Of a stretch of DNA of 64,000 bases, positions 34,732 to 43,863 are shown in pieces. The first letter of the stretch is position 1; the number at the start of each line of letters is the position of its first letter. Under the pieces are notes generated by a model. The model worked only from the letters and a program-made list of their open reading frames with translations. It did not search any database and had not been told where the DNA came from. The DNA is from Marinomonas primoryensis (GTDB lineage Bacteria > Pseudomonadota > Gammaproteobacteria > Pseudomonadales > Marinomonadaceae). The stretch spans positions 186,001 through 250,000 of the forward strand of contig NZ_CP054301.1 of assembly GCF_013372285.1 (NCBI RefSeq), written 5' to 3'. A program made the translations under genes and the position numbers.

Positions 34732-35313
34732 ATGACTCGTTTTTGGCTTGGTTTGTTTGTCAGCACTGTGTTGACCAGTATGTTGTTTGTAAATCAGGCG
34801 ATGGCGCACCCACATGTTTGGGTCGACTCACAATATGACGTCACCGTAGAACGAGCACAAATAGACCATCTTGAAGCGAAGTGGGGTTTGGATCTTTTTA
34901 CCTCGACGAGCCTCATTGCTGAATACGATATTGACGCAGACGGCGCGTTCACGGGACAAGAAAAGCTCGACATGATCGAAGTGTTGACGAGTTTTGATAA
35001 GTACGGTTATTTTATCAAGATGAAGCAAGATGGCGTGGACATGACGCCAAAAGACGTGCGCATCTTGGATGTGAGTATTCGAGATATGATGTTGTGGGTT
35101 CGCTTGGGTATTGATTTACCTTCCTCCGTAAACCTTGAAACTACGACGCTAAGCTTGGCGTTTGGTGATGATGAACTGTACTTCGCCATGGAGCCGTTGG
35201 AAGAAGGGTTAGTGCGTTTGTCTGGCGCTTTATCTGAGGCTTGTACGCCGGTGGAACGTGAAGCGACTGAAACGTCAGTGGCATTTTGGGTGGATTTGAC
35301 CTGTCGGTCTTAG
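34732..35313 (+). CDS. DUF1007 periplasmic protein
   Basis: Protein of 193 residues with an N-terminal signal peptide (FWLGLFVSTVLTSMLFVNQAMA) and the mature start HPHVWVDSQYDV, the DUF1007 signature whose His-rich N terminus may bind metal. DIDADGAFTGQEKLD resembles an EF-hand-like loop. In many genomes DUF1007 lies directly beside a NicO/RcnA-like transporter under Zur or a nickel regulator; here a NicO gene occurs at 36775, separated by two other genes. The frame is open upstream inside thrB, but the ATG at 34732 gives the signal peptide and follows the thrB stop by five bases. Confidence 0.85.
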   Translation: MTRFWLGLFVSTVLTSMLFVNQAMAHPHVWVDSQYDVTVERAQIDHLEAKWGLDLFTSTSLIAEYDIDADGAFTGQEKLDMIEVLTSFDKYGYFIKMKQDGVDMTPKDVRILDVSIRDMMLWVRLGIDLPSSVNLETTTLSLAFGDDELYFAMEPLEEGLVRLSGALSEACTPVEREATETSVAFWVDLTCRS

Positions 35314-35361
35314 TTTCTTGTTTGAGTCTTTTTTTGCGTTTCTTTTCAAGGTAGAAAATAC

Positions 35362-35997
35362 ATGTTAGAGCATTTCCAATGGTTGCCCTTTTTAGCTGCG
35401 ATTACTATTCTTACGATGAGCCCTGGGGTTGATACGATTATTGTGATGCGAAATGCCGCGTCTGGTGGTTGGCGTTTAGGATTTTTGACCAGCTTGGGCA
35501 TTTGCATGGGGTTGTTCGCTCATGCGACGGTGTCAGCGTTAGGGCTGTCGGTTATTTTGCTCGGTTCAGCCGGATTGTTTACGGCGTTCAAGCTGGTTGG
35601 CGCGGCGTACCTTGTGTATTTGGGTGTGCAGGCGATTCGAAGTGCGTTGAAACCCGTTGGCATGACGTTTAAGGACGTCAGCACGACCAAAACCTTAACC
35701 GCTTGGGGCAGTTTTCGTCAGGGGCTTTTGTCGAATGTACTGAATCCGAAACCGATTATTTTCTACATGGCATTTTTGCCACAGTTTATTGATCCGAGTC
35801 ATTCCGCCTTGGTTCAGTCACTCTTTATGGCCTCTCTTCACTTTATCATCGCGATGGTGTGGCAAACGTTTCTTGCGCTTATGGTTCATAAGGCGCGAGT
35901 TTGGCTGGCGCGACCAAAAGTGGCGCAGGTCTTGGATAGCTTAACGGGCATATTGCTGGTGGGCTTTGGTATAAAACTCGCATTGAGTCAACGCTGA
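35362..35997 (+). CDS. LysE/RhtB family amino-acid exporter
   Basis: Six-helix inner-membrane protein of 211 residues. TMSPGVDTIIVMRNAASGGWRLGFLTSLGICMGLFAHATVSALGLS is the LysE-family opening, and LSNVLNPKPIIFYMAFLPQFIDP is its second conserved block. It probably exports an amino acid such as threonine or homoserine; the closeness of thrB makes that attractive, but it is only inference. An AAGG ribosome site lies upstream of ATG 35362. Confidence 0.9.
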   Translation: MLEHFQWLPFLAAITILTMSPGVDTIIVMRNAASGGWRLGFLTSLGICMGLFAHATVSALGLSVILLGSAGLFTAFKLVGAAYLVYLGVQAIRSALKPVGMTFKDVSTTKTLTAWGSFRQGLLSNVLNPKPIIFYMAFLPQFIDPSHSALVQSLFMASLHFIIAMVWQTFLALMVHKARVWLARPKVAQVLDSLTGILLVGFGIKLALSQR

Positions 35998-36032
35998 TCG
36001 CGTTGCCGGATGCTTTTTGGATAATTCTCTAA

Positions 36033-36644
36033 ATGAGCTTATTGATCTCGACTTGGATTAAGTTTTTCTTTTTGTTCGCACCGTTTTTTGTGTTGTCGAT
36101 GTTTCTTGCGTTAACACGCGGTGAGTCAGCGGCATCACGCAAGCAGGTCGCCAATAAAGCGATTATCGCGTCGGTGGCGATTGCGATCGTGTTGTTGTTT
36201 TTCGGTGGCGCGTTGTTTTCGGTGTTGGGTATTACGCTGGATTCTTTCCGTATCGGTTCTGGCATTTTGTTGTTTATGTCAGCGTTGAGTTTGGTCAAAG
36301 ACGGTACGCGCAATCATGCAGTTGGTATGCCGAGCGAAGAACGAGACGACGTGTCGGTTGTGCCATTGGCGGTTCCAACGATTATTGGGCCGGCGACCAT
36401 AGGTACAATTCTGGTTTACGGTGCTGAATTGCAGGGTTGGGATTTGGTCATCGGTCTTTGCGGCCTGTTATTGGCGCTGGGTACCTTGGCGCTGATTTTG
36501 TATTCTGCTTCCTTTATCGAGAAATTGCTGGGCCGCACTGGACTGAATGTGTTGTCTAAAATCACCGGTTTGGTTTTGGCCGCCATGGCCGCACAGATCT
36601 TTATGAGTGGCGTGATGGGCTTTTTAAATCCTGTTGTCAGCTAA
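36033..36644 (+). CDS. MarC family membrane protein
   Basis: Six-helix membrane protein of 203 residues matching the MarC/UPF0056 family: FFFLFAPFFVLSMFLALTRGES, RIGSGILLFMSALSLVKDG and VPLAVPTIIGPATIGTILVYGAE. The family was named from the mar locus, but its members are not proven drug exporters, so no transport substrate is assigned. It is 35 bases downstream of the LysE gene and may be co-transcribed; its own ribosome site is weak. Confidence 0.88.
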   Translation: MSLLISTWIKFFFLFAPFFVLSMFLALTRGESAASRKQVANKAIIASVAIAIVLLFFGGALFSVLGITLDSFRIGSGILLFMSALSLVKDGTRNHAVGMPSEERDDVSVVPLAVPTIIGPATIGTILVYGAELQGWDLVIGLCGLLLALGTLALILYSASFIEKLLGRTGLNVLSKITGLVLAAMAAQIFMSGVMGFLNPVVS

Positions 36645-36724
36645 CGTTTGCGCTAGGTTAACTTTGCACTAGTTAAATTGGCACTAAATGCGGCGTTTCA
36701 GGGCTTTGGCTTCTCCTTGGGTTT

Positions 36725-36747
36725 GAAGTGTTATATCATAACAATTT
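36725..36747 (+). promoter_or_regulatory. Zur box upstream of the NicO-zur-znuCB operon
   Basis: A 23-base near-palindrome centred on TGTTATATCATAACA (36729-36743) agrees with 18 of the 22 fixed positions of the gammaproteobacterial Zur consensus (GAAATGTTATA-N-TATAACATTTC). It lies 28 bases before the NicO start codon. It predicts zinc-repressed transcription of the whole operon, including zur itself. Confidence 0.8.
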
Positions 36748-36774
36748 AAACCCACTATCGAGTGAGAGCCAATC

Positions 36775-37740
36775 ATGGCGAAGAACGTCGCTTTTTTCTT
36801 TCTATCCTTTCTATTTTTACACTCGCCACTTTATGCCGCGATGGACTTTCCGGTGTATCAAGATTTTATTCAATGGGTCATTTCCCAACAGGCCGGTTTT
36901 CATCGTGAATTGGTGACGTTAGTGCGCGCCATCAGTAAAGAAGGCAGCCCTATTTTGTTATGGGGGTTGGTCAGTACTAGCTTTTTTTATGGTGTTTTTC
37001 ATGCGGCAGGGCCAGGTCATGGTAAAGCGGTCATCTCAGCGTATATGCTAGCGAGCAAAGCGCCGCTGCGCCGCGGAATAAGCTTGGCCTTTTTGTGCGC
37101 TGGCGTTCAGGCCGTGATGGCTGTCGCGGTTATTTTGGTGCTTAGCCAAGTGTTTTCCTTAGCGGGCAAAGCCATGCAGATTAGCCGTTTTTTTGAGATT
37201 GCGAGCTTTGCTGCGGTGGGTTTGATCGGTGTCTGGATCTTGGTGCGTTTGTTGCGCGGTCAATCAGGTTGCGGACATGACCATTCCAATGATCACCCTG
37301 AAAGTCATCATCATGCTCAGGGTCATTCTCATGCTCATGCACACGACCATTCGCACGCACATGACAGTCATGCGTGTTGCTCGTCCCATGAACAAGAAGC
37401 GAAAACAGCACGCCGTAGTATTTGGGCGATGGTGGTCGCCGTCGGGATTCGCCCTTGTACAGGGGCGGTGTTGGTGCTGTTGTTCTCATTGAGCGCGGGC
37501 ATTTTTGTGTGGGGGCTGGTGGCGACGTTCGCGATGGCACTTGGCACTGCCATTACGGTGGCGGCGCTGGCGGGCGTAAGTGTGTTTGTACGAGATACCG
37601 GATTAGCGTTAAGCAGCGAACATAAAGTCTGGCGACAAAGAGTGTCGCGGGCCTTTGGCTTTGTGGCGGCTTTCGCTTTGATCATCATCAGTGGTTCCAT
37701 GATTTGGAGCTATTTAAGCAATGCAGGAAGGGCGTTTTAA
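36775..37740 (+). CDS. NicO/RcnA-like nickel-cobalt family transporter with histidine-rich loop
   Basis: Inner-membrane protein of 321 residues. An N-terminal signal-like helix is followed by conserved FHAAGPGHGKAVISAYML (76-92), a cytoplasmic loop extremely rich in His (about 167-205, including HSHAHAHDHSHAH), then GIRPCTGAVLVLLFS (224-238). These two blocks define the NicO/RcnA family, whose members move Ni or Co; in zinc-regulated loci they may handle zinc. The Zur box just upstream and the overlapping zur gene (TAATG) support a role in zinc homeostasis. Direction of transport cannot be deduced. Confidence 0.85.
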   Translation: MAKNVAFFFLSFLFLHSPLYAAMDFPVYQDFIQWVISQQAGFHRELVTLVRAISKEGSPILLWGLVSTSFFYGVFHAAGPGHGKAVISAYMLASKAPLRRGISLAFLCAGVQAVMAVAVILVLSQVFSLAGKAMQISRFFEIASFAAVGLIGVWILVRLLRGQSGCGHDHSNDHPESHHHAQGHSHAHAHDHSHAHDSHACCSSHEQEAKTARRSIWAMVVAVGIRPCTGAVLVLLFSLSAGIFVWGLVATFAMALGTAITVAALAGVSVFVRDTGLALSSEHKVWRQRVSRAFGFVAAFALIIISGSMIWSYLSNAGRAF

Positions 37741-38246
37741 TGAAACACATAGAGCCACAGGATCATCAAGGTTCTGGTCATAATCACAGCGACTGTATTG
37801 ATAGCGCACTCGCCACGGCAGAAACCTTGTGTGTGCAACAAGGTCAGCGTTTGACGAAAGTCCGCCGTCGCGCATTGGAGCTGATTTGGGAAAGCCATCG
37901 TCCGTTGGGCGCGTATCAGTTATTGGCAAAATTGGCAGAGGAAGGTTTTAACTCTGCGCCACCCACTGTGTATCGTGCGTTGGATTTTTTATTGGCGGCG
38001 GGCTTGATTCACAAGGTGGAATCAATGAACGCCTACCTGGGTTGCGCTCATGCTGATAAAGCCCATAAAGGCTATTTTCTGATTTGTGACGATTGTCACA
38101 ATGTCATGGAGTTTGACTACCAAGATATTCATGCTGCGCTGATTGCCAAAGCCGCTCAGCAAGGCTTTGAGCTGCGCGCAGAAACCATTGAACTAACGGG
38201 CTTGTGTGCAAAGTGCAAAGCCAAAGTGGCTGGAGCAAGCGCATGA
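37740..38246 (+). CDS. zur: Zinc uptake regulator Zur (Fur family)
   Basis: Fur-type repressor of 168 residues. The N-terminal winged helix has [29 protein letters not shown] and [19 protein letters not shown]; the C-terminal metal domain has [11 protein letters not shown] (structural zinc pair with C-x2-C) and GLCAKCKAK. Features FLICDDC and LGCAH fit Zur rather than Fur. The ATG overlaps the NicO stop codon by one base, and AGGAAGGG serves as ribosome site; upstream in-frame codons in NicO are not used. With zinc it should bind the Zur box at 36725-36747 and so control its own operon. Confidence 0.93.
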   Translation: MKHIEPQDHQGSGHNHSDCIDSALATAETLCVQQGQRLTKVRRRALELIWESHRPLGAYQLLAKLAEEGFNSAPPTVYRALDFLLAAGLIHKVESMNAYLGCAHADKAHKGYFLICDDCHNVMEFDYQDIHAALIAKAAQQGFELRAETIELTGLCAKCKAKVAGASA

Positions 38247-39022
38247 CTAAACAGCTAGTGGCGTTTGATAAAATCGGCATTGCTTTCGATGGCCGCGTGT
38301 TGCTCGAAAGTATTGATATGAGCATCAGTGAAGGTGAAATTGTCACTTTGATTGGCCCCAATGGCAGCGGAAAAAGTACGCTAATACGCATCTTACTGGG
38401 GTTGCAAGAAGCGACGTCAGGAAAGGTCGTGCGTCACAAAGCGCTGCGTATTGGTTACATGCCGCAAAAGCTTCATATTGATCCGACGTTGCCGCTCACA
38501 GTGAAGCATTTCTTGGCGCTGGTGCGTGGTGTCGATAAACATCAAATTCTTCCGACGCTTAAAAAACTGGGCATTGCGCATCTTATTCATTCCCAGGTTC
38601 ATGTGTTGTCTGGAGGCGAGACACAGCGTGTTTTGTTGGCGCGGGCGTTATTAAATCGACCGAACCTATTGGTATTGGATGAACCGGTGCAGGGCGTGGA
38701 TGTGAACGGTCAGGTGGAGCTTTATAACCTGATTGAAGGCATTCGAAACGAGCTTGATTGTGGTGTTTTGATGGTGTCGCATGATTTGCATTTGGTGATG
38801 GCAAAAACGGACACTGTGGTGTGTATTAATCAACATGTTTGTTGTTCCGGTAGTCCGCAGCACGTGACCGGTCATCCAGCTTATCAAGCTTTGTTTGGCG
38901 TGCCTGGCGCGGATGAGTCCATCGCTATTTATGCCCACCAGCATGACCATGTTCATGACGAGCACGGTGGTATTTTATCGGATAGTGACACCCATACTCA
39001 TACCGATTGTCAGCACCATTAA
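38243..39022 (+). CDS. znuC: Zinc ABC transporter ATP-binding protein ZnuC
   Basis: ABC ATPase of 259 residues energising zinc import. It has Walker [10 protein letters not shown] (near residue 38), the Q-loop in GYMPQK, signature [16 protein letters not shown] and Walker [13 protein letters not shown], then SHDLHLVMA. The C-terminal tail (about 228-259) is His/Asp rich ([10 protein letters not shown]), typical of ZnuC and perhaps a zinc buffer. The ATG overlaps the zur stop in an ATGA junction, so translation is coupled. znuB follows; no znuA is present in the window. Confidence 0.95.
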   Translation: MTKQLVAFDKIGIAFDGRVLLESIDMSISEGEIVTLIGPNGSGKSTLIRILLGLQEATSGKVVRHKALRIGYMPQKLHIDPTLPLTVKHFLALVRGVDKHQILPTLKKLGIAHLIHSQVHVLSGGETQRVLLARALLNRPNLLVLDEPVQGVDVNGQVELYNLIEGIRNELDCGVLMVSHDLHLVMAKTDTVVCINQHVCCSGSPQHVTGHPAYQALFGVPGADESIAIYAHQHDHVHDEHGGILSDSDTHTHTDCQHH

Positions 39023-39060
39023 AATTATTCCGTTTTGCTAAGTTTGGAGTCAGTAATACC

Positions 39061-39852
39061 ATGTTAGATCTTTTACTCAGAGCCTTGTTAGGTGGGTTGG
39101 GTGTGGCGGCTGTTGCAGGGCCGTTGGGCGCGTTTGTTGTTTGGCGGCGTATGGCGTATTTCGGTGATACCTTGGCGCATTCGGCGTTGTTGGGCGTCGC
39201 GCTGGGCTTTTTATTCGACATCAATTTGAACCTCGCGATTATTGTATTGTGTGTCGGCTTGGCTTTGGTGCTGGTGACATTGCAGAAGAAACACATTATC
39301 GCTACGGATACTTTGTTGGGTATTTTGGCGCATTCTGCGTTGTCGCTTGGGTTGGTCGCGGTGAGTTTTCTCGATAATATTCGTATTGATTTGATGGCTT
39401 ATTTGTTTGGTGATTTACTGGCGATCAACCAAATGGATGTGTATTGGATTTACGCTGGCGGTTTTGCCGTTATTACTTTGTTGATTGTTTTTTGGAAGCC
39501 GCTTTTGGCAATGACAGTGAACGAAGAATTGGCAAAAGTAGAAGGCTATCCGGTAGAAGCGATTCGTCTATTACTTATGTTGCTGGTGGCCTTGGTGATC
39601 GCGGTGGCGATGAAAATTGTTGGCGTGTTACTGATTACCTCTTTGATGATCATTCCCGCTGCGACGGCGCGAAAACTGTCTAACACGCCAGTGCAGATGG
39701 CGTCTTTCGCCAGTTTAATTGGTTGTTTAGCCGTGTGTGGCGGTTTATGGGCATCTTATCGTTGGGACACACCGACGGGGCCAAGCGTGGTGGTATGCGC
39801 TGCAATGCTATTTTTAATTGCTTACACGTTACCGTTTAAGCGCAAGCGCTAA
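39061..39852 (+). CDS. znuB: Zinc ABC transporter permease ZnuB
   Basis: Integral membrane permease of 263 residues, ABC-3 family, with eight to nine helices. GPLGAFVVWRRMAYFGDTLAHSALLGVALGF is the diagnostic opening, followed by ATDTLLGILAHSALSLGLVAVS and the conserved VGVLLITSLMIIPAATAR. ATG 39061 has GGAG 13 bases upstream; an earlier TTG frame in the znuC tail is unlikely. It ends the Zur-controlled operon, with a terminator at 39878-39920. The periplasmic partner ZnuA must be coded elsewhere. Confidence 0.95.
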   Translation: MLDLLLRALLGGLGVAAVAGPLGAFVVWRRMAYFGDTLAHSALLGVALGFLFDINLNLAIIVLCVGLALVLVTLQKKHIIATDTLLGILAHSALSLGLVAVSFLDNIRIDLMAYLFGDLLAINQMDVYWIYAGGFAVITLLIVFWKPLLAMTVNEELAKVEGYPVEAIRLLLMLLVALVIAVAMKIVGVLLITSLMIIPAATARKLSNTPVQMASFASLIGCLAVCGGLWASYRWDTPTGPSVVVCAAMLFLIAYTLPFKRKR

Positions 39853-39877
39853 ACGTCCAGTTCGTAATATAGGATGG

Positions 39878-39920
39878 AAGCCACTTTGTTTTCTTCGTTT
39901 AGAAAGCCAAGTGGCTTTTT
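39878..39920 (+). terminator. Terminator of the NicO-zur-znuCB operon
   Basis: AAGCCACTT (39878-39886) pairs with AAGTGGCTT (39909-39917) and is followed by T residues; the loop is long (22 bases) and A/T-rich. Confidence 0.7.
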
Positions 39921-39941
39921 ATTAGGCTAAAACCTGTAGTC

Positions 39942-39968
39942 TGTAATAAATAAAGAGGGTATTACGTC
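39942..39968 (+). promoter_or_regulatory. ECF-type promoter motif before the chemoreceptor gene
   Basis: TGTAAT (39942-39947), exactly 17 bases, then CGTC (39965-39968) followed by TAA. The same two blocks with the same spacing occur before bufA (44200-44226) and before the ECF sigma gene (45089-45115), in each case with AAA directly after TGTAAT. Transcription would start near 39975, about 45 bases before the receptor ATG. An overlapping sigma-70 -10 (TAATAT) is an alternative reading. Confidence 0.55.
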
Positions 39969-40020
39969 TAATATAAGAAGTGTTTGTCTGATCTAAATAA
40001 TTCATCAAAGAGGTTTGTCC

Positions 40021-41652
40021 ATGCTAGGTTTTACGAGTATTCGAGGTCGTCTTAGGACGAGTTATTTAGTATTGCTGGTAATGTTGGTGCTGGTGATGGT
40101 GTTGGCTGCTTCTCGTTTTCAGCTTTTGTCTGGCAACATTCGCGGCATCGTTGATGAAAATGCAGCCTTGGTTGAGCTAACGGGCGAGCTAAATGTTAAC
40201 GCTGAAAGCTTAGCGAGCCGTTTATTATTACTGTTTGTGCTCGAAGATCGTGATGCTCGTGTTGCGATTTACAAAGAGATCGATGCGCGCAATAAAAACT
40301 TGGACGACAATTTAGAAACGATGGCCAGCTTGGTACAAACCGCGAAAGACAAGTCGATCATTGAAGACTTACAAGCACAGCGCAAAGTGTATCAAGGGGC
40401 ACTGCAATCGACGGTTGAAGCGCTAGAGTTTGGTGAACTGGAAGATGCCAAAAAGCTCATGGCGGGTTCTACTCGCGACGAGTTGCAAATCTTTTTAAAA
40501 CAAACGCACGCTTTAGCCGAGGATCAACGCAATATGATGCAAGCGCGTCAGCAAGAAGTGTTGACGGCGTCTGAAATGGCAATTTGGTTGATCGTCGGCG
40601 TGGGTATTTTGGCCATCTTGATTGGCCTTGTTATGTCCGTGTTGATCACTCGCAGCATTGTTAATCCATTGAATTATGTGATGACGTTGCTGGACAATTT
40701 TGCTCGCGGTGATCTTTCGCAAGCCATTATCACCAATCAAAAAGGCGAAATCGGTCAATTGTTGGACAGTGTTAAGCGCATGCGTATCAGTTTGGCTGGG
40801 GTGATCGAAAAAATTGATAAAAGCGCCAAAACGGTCGTAGGTGTGGTGGGTGAAATACACACCAGTGTGGAAGGTGTTCAACAAGGCTCTCATACACAAT
40901 CCGCTATGGCGAGTGACATTCAACGTTCAGTTGGTGAGTTATCCCGCGCGGCCAACGTCATGGCCGAGCATGTTAGTGTGTCTCGAAATCAAGCCGAAGC
41001 GGCCCATGATTTAGCGAAGCATGGCAAACAAGTGATCACCTCAGCATCAACAGACATTAATGCCGTGGCTGCTTACATTGAAGAAACGTCTCATGCTGTG
41101 GCGAAACTGAATGAAAGTGCGAGTACGGTCACGGATTTTGTAAACAGTATTCGTAATATTGCGGAGCAGACAAATTTATTGGCCCTAAACGCATCCATTG
41201 AAGCCGCGCGTGCGGGCGAAAGTGGCCGAGGTTTTGCGGTTGTTGCAGACGAAGTGCGTAACTTAGCAACCAATACCGCTGACGTTACGGCATCCATTGA
41301 TACTGTCATCACGACGATAGGCAATTTATCGGTACAAATTTCTGACGAGATGGTGGTCGGCCAAGAAAAAATGCGCCAAGGAGTCGCGCAAATTCAAGAT
41401 GTTATCGCGCCGTTAAGCCAGCTAGAAGCGGATTCTGCTAAGTCACTACATAGCTTAGATGACTTGTCTCAATTGGCTCAGCAGCAAGCTAGAGAGGCCG
41501 GTGATATTACGCAACATGTGACTCGTATTGTGGAGGTGACGGCGAGTAATGAAGCGACATCGAAGCGCTTGAGTCAACTCACCGACACCTTATCTGGTGC
41601 GGCAGAGCAAACGCAGCAAGCCACCTCTACGTTTACTTTACCAAAGAATTAA
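40021..41652 (+). CDS. Methyl-accepting chemotaxis protein
   Basis: Chemoreceptor of 543 residues. An N-terminal transmembrane helix (about 13-32) precedes a four-helix-bundle-like periplasmic sensor (33-180), a second helix ([23 protein letters not shown]), a HAMP domain (about 210-265) and the long cytoplasmic coiled coil with the signalling tip [40 protein letters not shown]. The ATG at 40021 has AGAGG eight bases upstream; a TTG two codons before is the alternative. The ligand is unknown. The gene is preceded by the same ECF-like promoter motif as the buf operon, which suggests a metal or redox stress stimulus. Confidence 0.92.
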   Translation: MLGFTSIRGRLRTSYLVLLVMLVLVMVLAASRFQLLSGNIRGIVDENAALVELTGELNVNAESLASRLLLLFVLEDRDARVAIYKEIDARNKNLDDNLETMASLVQTAKDKSIIEDLQAQRKVYQGALQSTVEALEFGELEDAKKLMAGSTRDELQIFLKQTHALAEDQRNMMQARQQEVLTASEMAIWLIVGVGILAILIGLVMSVLITRSIVNPLNYVMTLLDNFARGDLSQAIITNQKGEIGQLLDSVKRMRISLAGVIEKIDKSAKTVVGVVGEIHTSVEGVQQGSHTQSAMASDIQRSVGELSRAANVMAEHVSVSRNQAEAAHDLAKHGKQVITSASTDINAVAAYIEETSHAVAKLNESASTVTDFVNSIRNIAEQTNLLALNASIEAARAGESGRGFAVVADEVRNLATNTADVTASIDTVITTIGNLSVQISDEMVVGQEKMRQGVAQIQDVIAPLSQLEADSAKSLHSLDDLSQLAQQQAREAGDITQHVTRIVEVTASNEATSKRLSQLTDTLSGAAEQTQQATSTFTLPKN

Positions 41653-41699
41653 TGCCAAAAAGTGAATCATTAATAATGACGACTTGAGAGTACCATTGG

Positions 41700-42170
41700 T
41701 TAGCGTTTTGCTAGCCAATGGTCTAAAGAGAAAACTCCCGCTCCTCGATACATTAATAACAAGGCGATGGCCAACCAAGTCGCATGCGTTGGATAAGCAT
41801 CAGGGTAAACAAACAGTTGAATCACTAGCGTCATCATCGCGATACCAAACCCAGCAAGACGAGTAAAAAGCCCACTTAGAATCAAAATGGGTAAAACATG
41901 CTCTGCCAATGTCGCAAGTATCGCCGCCACCATAGGTGGAATCAGCGGTAAATCGTATTCATATTCAAATAAGAAGCCAGTTGATTCGGCCAATCTTGGT
42001 AAACCAAGCTCTACTTTCATCGCAATCAAATCGAGAGAGAAGCCTTCTATTTTAGTTTGGCCTGAGCGCCAAAAAACCGCCGCGATGGCAAAACGAGCCA
42101 CCAGCAAAATCACAGACTCAGGTATTTTTCGAAATATCGCCTCGCTTTTGTTATTGATAAAAGACAGCAT
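41700..42170 (-). CDS. DoxX family membrane protein of the bufferin operon
   Basis: Protein of 156 residues with four membrane helices. ILLVARFAIAAVFWRSGQTKIEGF is the DoxX opening, followed by PLIPPMVAAILATLAEHVLPILILSGLFTRLAGFGIAMMTLVIQLFVYP. DoxX proteins are often found in DUF692/DUF2063/DUF2282 clusters and may link the product to the quinone/redox system, but their exact role is unknown. ATG 42170 has AAGGAAT upstream and lies 23 bases after the bufC stop. It closes the minus-strand operon. Confidence 0.88.
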   Translation of the reverse strand: MLSFINNKSEAIFRKIPESVILLVARFAIAAVFWRSGQTKIEGFSLDLIAMKVELGLPRLAESTGFLFEYEYDLPLIPPMVAAILATLAEHVLPILILSGLFTRLAGFGIAMMTLVIQLFVYPDAYPTHATWLAIALLLMYRGAGVFSLDHWLAKR

Positions 42171-42193
42171 GATTCATTCCTTATTTTTAGGTG

Positions 42194-42937
42194 TTATTTG
42201 ATTTGAGTTAGCACTTTCCATTCAATCAGTTTCGCCAATGTTTTCCCTAAATCAAACAAATCTGAATCCGGTACGGCGTCTTCGAGCGATCTTTGTTGCA
42301 TTAGGTTTTTAATAAAAATCGCTTCTTCTTTTTGGATGACATGGAGTTGCGCGTAAAGGTGAGACTTGATTAGCAGTAAGTATTCACTTTTGTTTATATC
42401 GACTTTGTTAAGACGTTGGTGCCCATCGCTAAAATGCGCTTGGTACAAAGAGCCAATGGCAAAAGGTGACGCTAAGATTTTTGTGGTTGGTGGAACGTTC
42501 AGCAATAAAACACTAGGATCTTCTACCGATGAGAACGCAGTAGAAACGGCGTCATGGTCAAGGGTTTTGTATTCTTCACTGTGAGTGAGCGTTAACATTT
42601 CATGTTCGAGTGCGGCGACATCGGCCAGAAAAGGAAGGTTTTCTGCTGGTGCGAAAGTGCGGATAAAATCTGAAAAGTTCACACCATATTCGCTGATAAT
42701 GGGTGAACTAGGTTGGTTTTCTAACAAATATATTCGCGCCATCGCGCGGAAAAAAACGTCCCCCACAAGCGTTTCCGTCACAGGAAAAATATCACATAAA
42801 GCGTCAATCAATGAGACCACCACGTTATTGCGGTAAACGTTTAGCCTGACTTCTTGTTGTTGTATGTTTGGGGCTTTGATCTCGTTATAAAAGCGAGTGT
42901 CCTCCGTGAGTAAGGCGGTTTTAAATGACGTGTTCAC
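42194..42937 (-). CDS. bufC: BufC-type DUF2063 protein (MNIO partner)
   Basis: Protein of 247 residues of the DUF2063 family: FYNEIKAPNIQQQEVRLNVYRNNVVVSLIDALCDIFPVTETLVGDVFFRAMARIYLLENQPSSPIISEYG, then FLADVAALEHEMLTLTHSEEY. In characterised systems such partners bind the precursor leader and present it to the DUF692 enzyme. The start is GTG at 42937, with GGAG upstream, overlapping the end of bufB by 17 bases; the longer frame inside bufB is not used. No signal peptide, hence cytoplasmic. Confidence 0.87.
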   Translation of the reverse strand: MNTSFKTALLTEDTRFYNEIKAPNIQQQEVRLNVYRNNVVVSLIDALCDIFPVTETLVGDVFFRAMARIYLLENQPSSPIISEYGVNFSDFIRTFAPAENLPFLADVAALEHEMLTLTHSEEYKTLDHDAVSTAFSSVEDPSVLLLNVPPTTKILASPFAIGSLYQAHFSDGHQRLNKVDINKSEYLLLIKSHLYAQLHVIQKEEAIFIKNLMQQRSLEDAVPDSDLFDLGKTLAKLIEWKVLTQIK

Positions 42938-43847
42938 GGCGTATCTCCAATGGTGGGATAGACTCTCGTATGCGGTTTGCCATGTTCGCTTCTTCAAGCA
43001 ATATCGACATAGGCGGCAGGTTACCATCGCGTTCAATCAGTGTAGGGCAATCACCAGTCAATGCTAAGGTATATTGGTAAAGAGACCAAACGTCTTGCGA
43101 TACGGGTTCGTCATGACTGTCTATTTTTAATGGAACAACGAGGTTACTGTCTGTGGTGTGACCGGCTAAATGCATTTGTCCCACAGCACGAACAGGAAAC
43201 GCGTCCATATAATGGTAAGGGTTTTGACCGTGATTAAAACAAGACACTTCCACGTTGTTAATGTCTAAAAGTAAGCCGCAGCCAGTGCGCTTACTCATCT
43301 CCGTCAGAAAGGCGATTTCGCTCATTTCGCTACGGTTAAACTCAAAATAGGTCGATGGATTTTCGATTAATACTTGGCGTTTTAGGCGTGCCTGTATTTG
43401 GTCAATATGCTCACACACTCTGCGTAATGTTGCCTCATCATAGGCAACAGGCAGTAAATCGTTTAAAAAGGCGTTGTCGTGCGAAGACCAAGCTAAATGT
43501 TCTGAAAAGACTTCAGGCTCTACCTCATCGACTAATCGCGCAACTCGATCGAGATGTTGCGTATTAATAGGATGTTCGCCGCCGATAGACAATCCGACGC
43601 CGTGTATCGTCATTGGATAATGCTGACGAATTAGTGGCAAATAATGACGTGCTGGCCCACCTTTGCTCAAATAGTTTTCGGCGTGAATTTCAAAGAAACC
43701 GACGTCAGGTAATTCAGCTAAGATATGTTTGTAGTACGCGGGTTTTAGACTGATACCGGAACGAGAAAGAAAACGCTCCGCAAAGCGCGAAGAAAAGGGA
43801 GCATCTTCGGCTTGCGTAAGCGCTTGTTCAGAAAGAACAGGAGACAT
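42921..43847 (-). CDS. bufB: BufB-type DUF692 multinuclear iron enzyme (MNIO)
   Basis: TIM-barrel enzyme of 308 residues. The metal-binding residues of DUF692 are seen in FFEIHAENYL, MTIHGVGLSIGG, SEHLAWSS, QVLIENPSTY, LLLDINNVEVSCFNHG, MHLAGHT and DSHDEPV, all rich in His, Asp, Glu and Asn. MNIOs, including the methanobactin enzyme MbnB, use two or three irons and oxygen to convert cysteines of small peptides; bufferin enzymes make thiooxazole rings. It starts 16 bases after bufA and overlaps bufC. This specific product is not proven here. Confidence 0.93.
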   Translation of the reverse strand: MSPVLSEQALTQAEDAPFSSRFAERFLSRSGISLKPAYYKHILAELPDVGFFEIHAENYLSKGGPARHYLPLIRQHYPMTIHGVGLSIGGEHPINTQHLDRVARLVDEVEPEVFSEHLAWSSHDNAFLNDLLPVAYDEATLRRVCEHIDQIQARLKRQVLIENPSTYFEFNRSEMSEIAFLTEMSKRTGCGLLLDINNVEVSCFNHGQNPYHYMDAFPVRAVGQMHLAGHTTDSNLVVPLKIDSHDEPVSQDVWSLYQYTLALTGDCPTLIERDGNLPPMSILLEEANMANRIRESIPPLEIRREHVI

Positions 43848-43863
43848 TTTGTGTATCCGTCTC

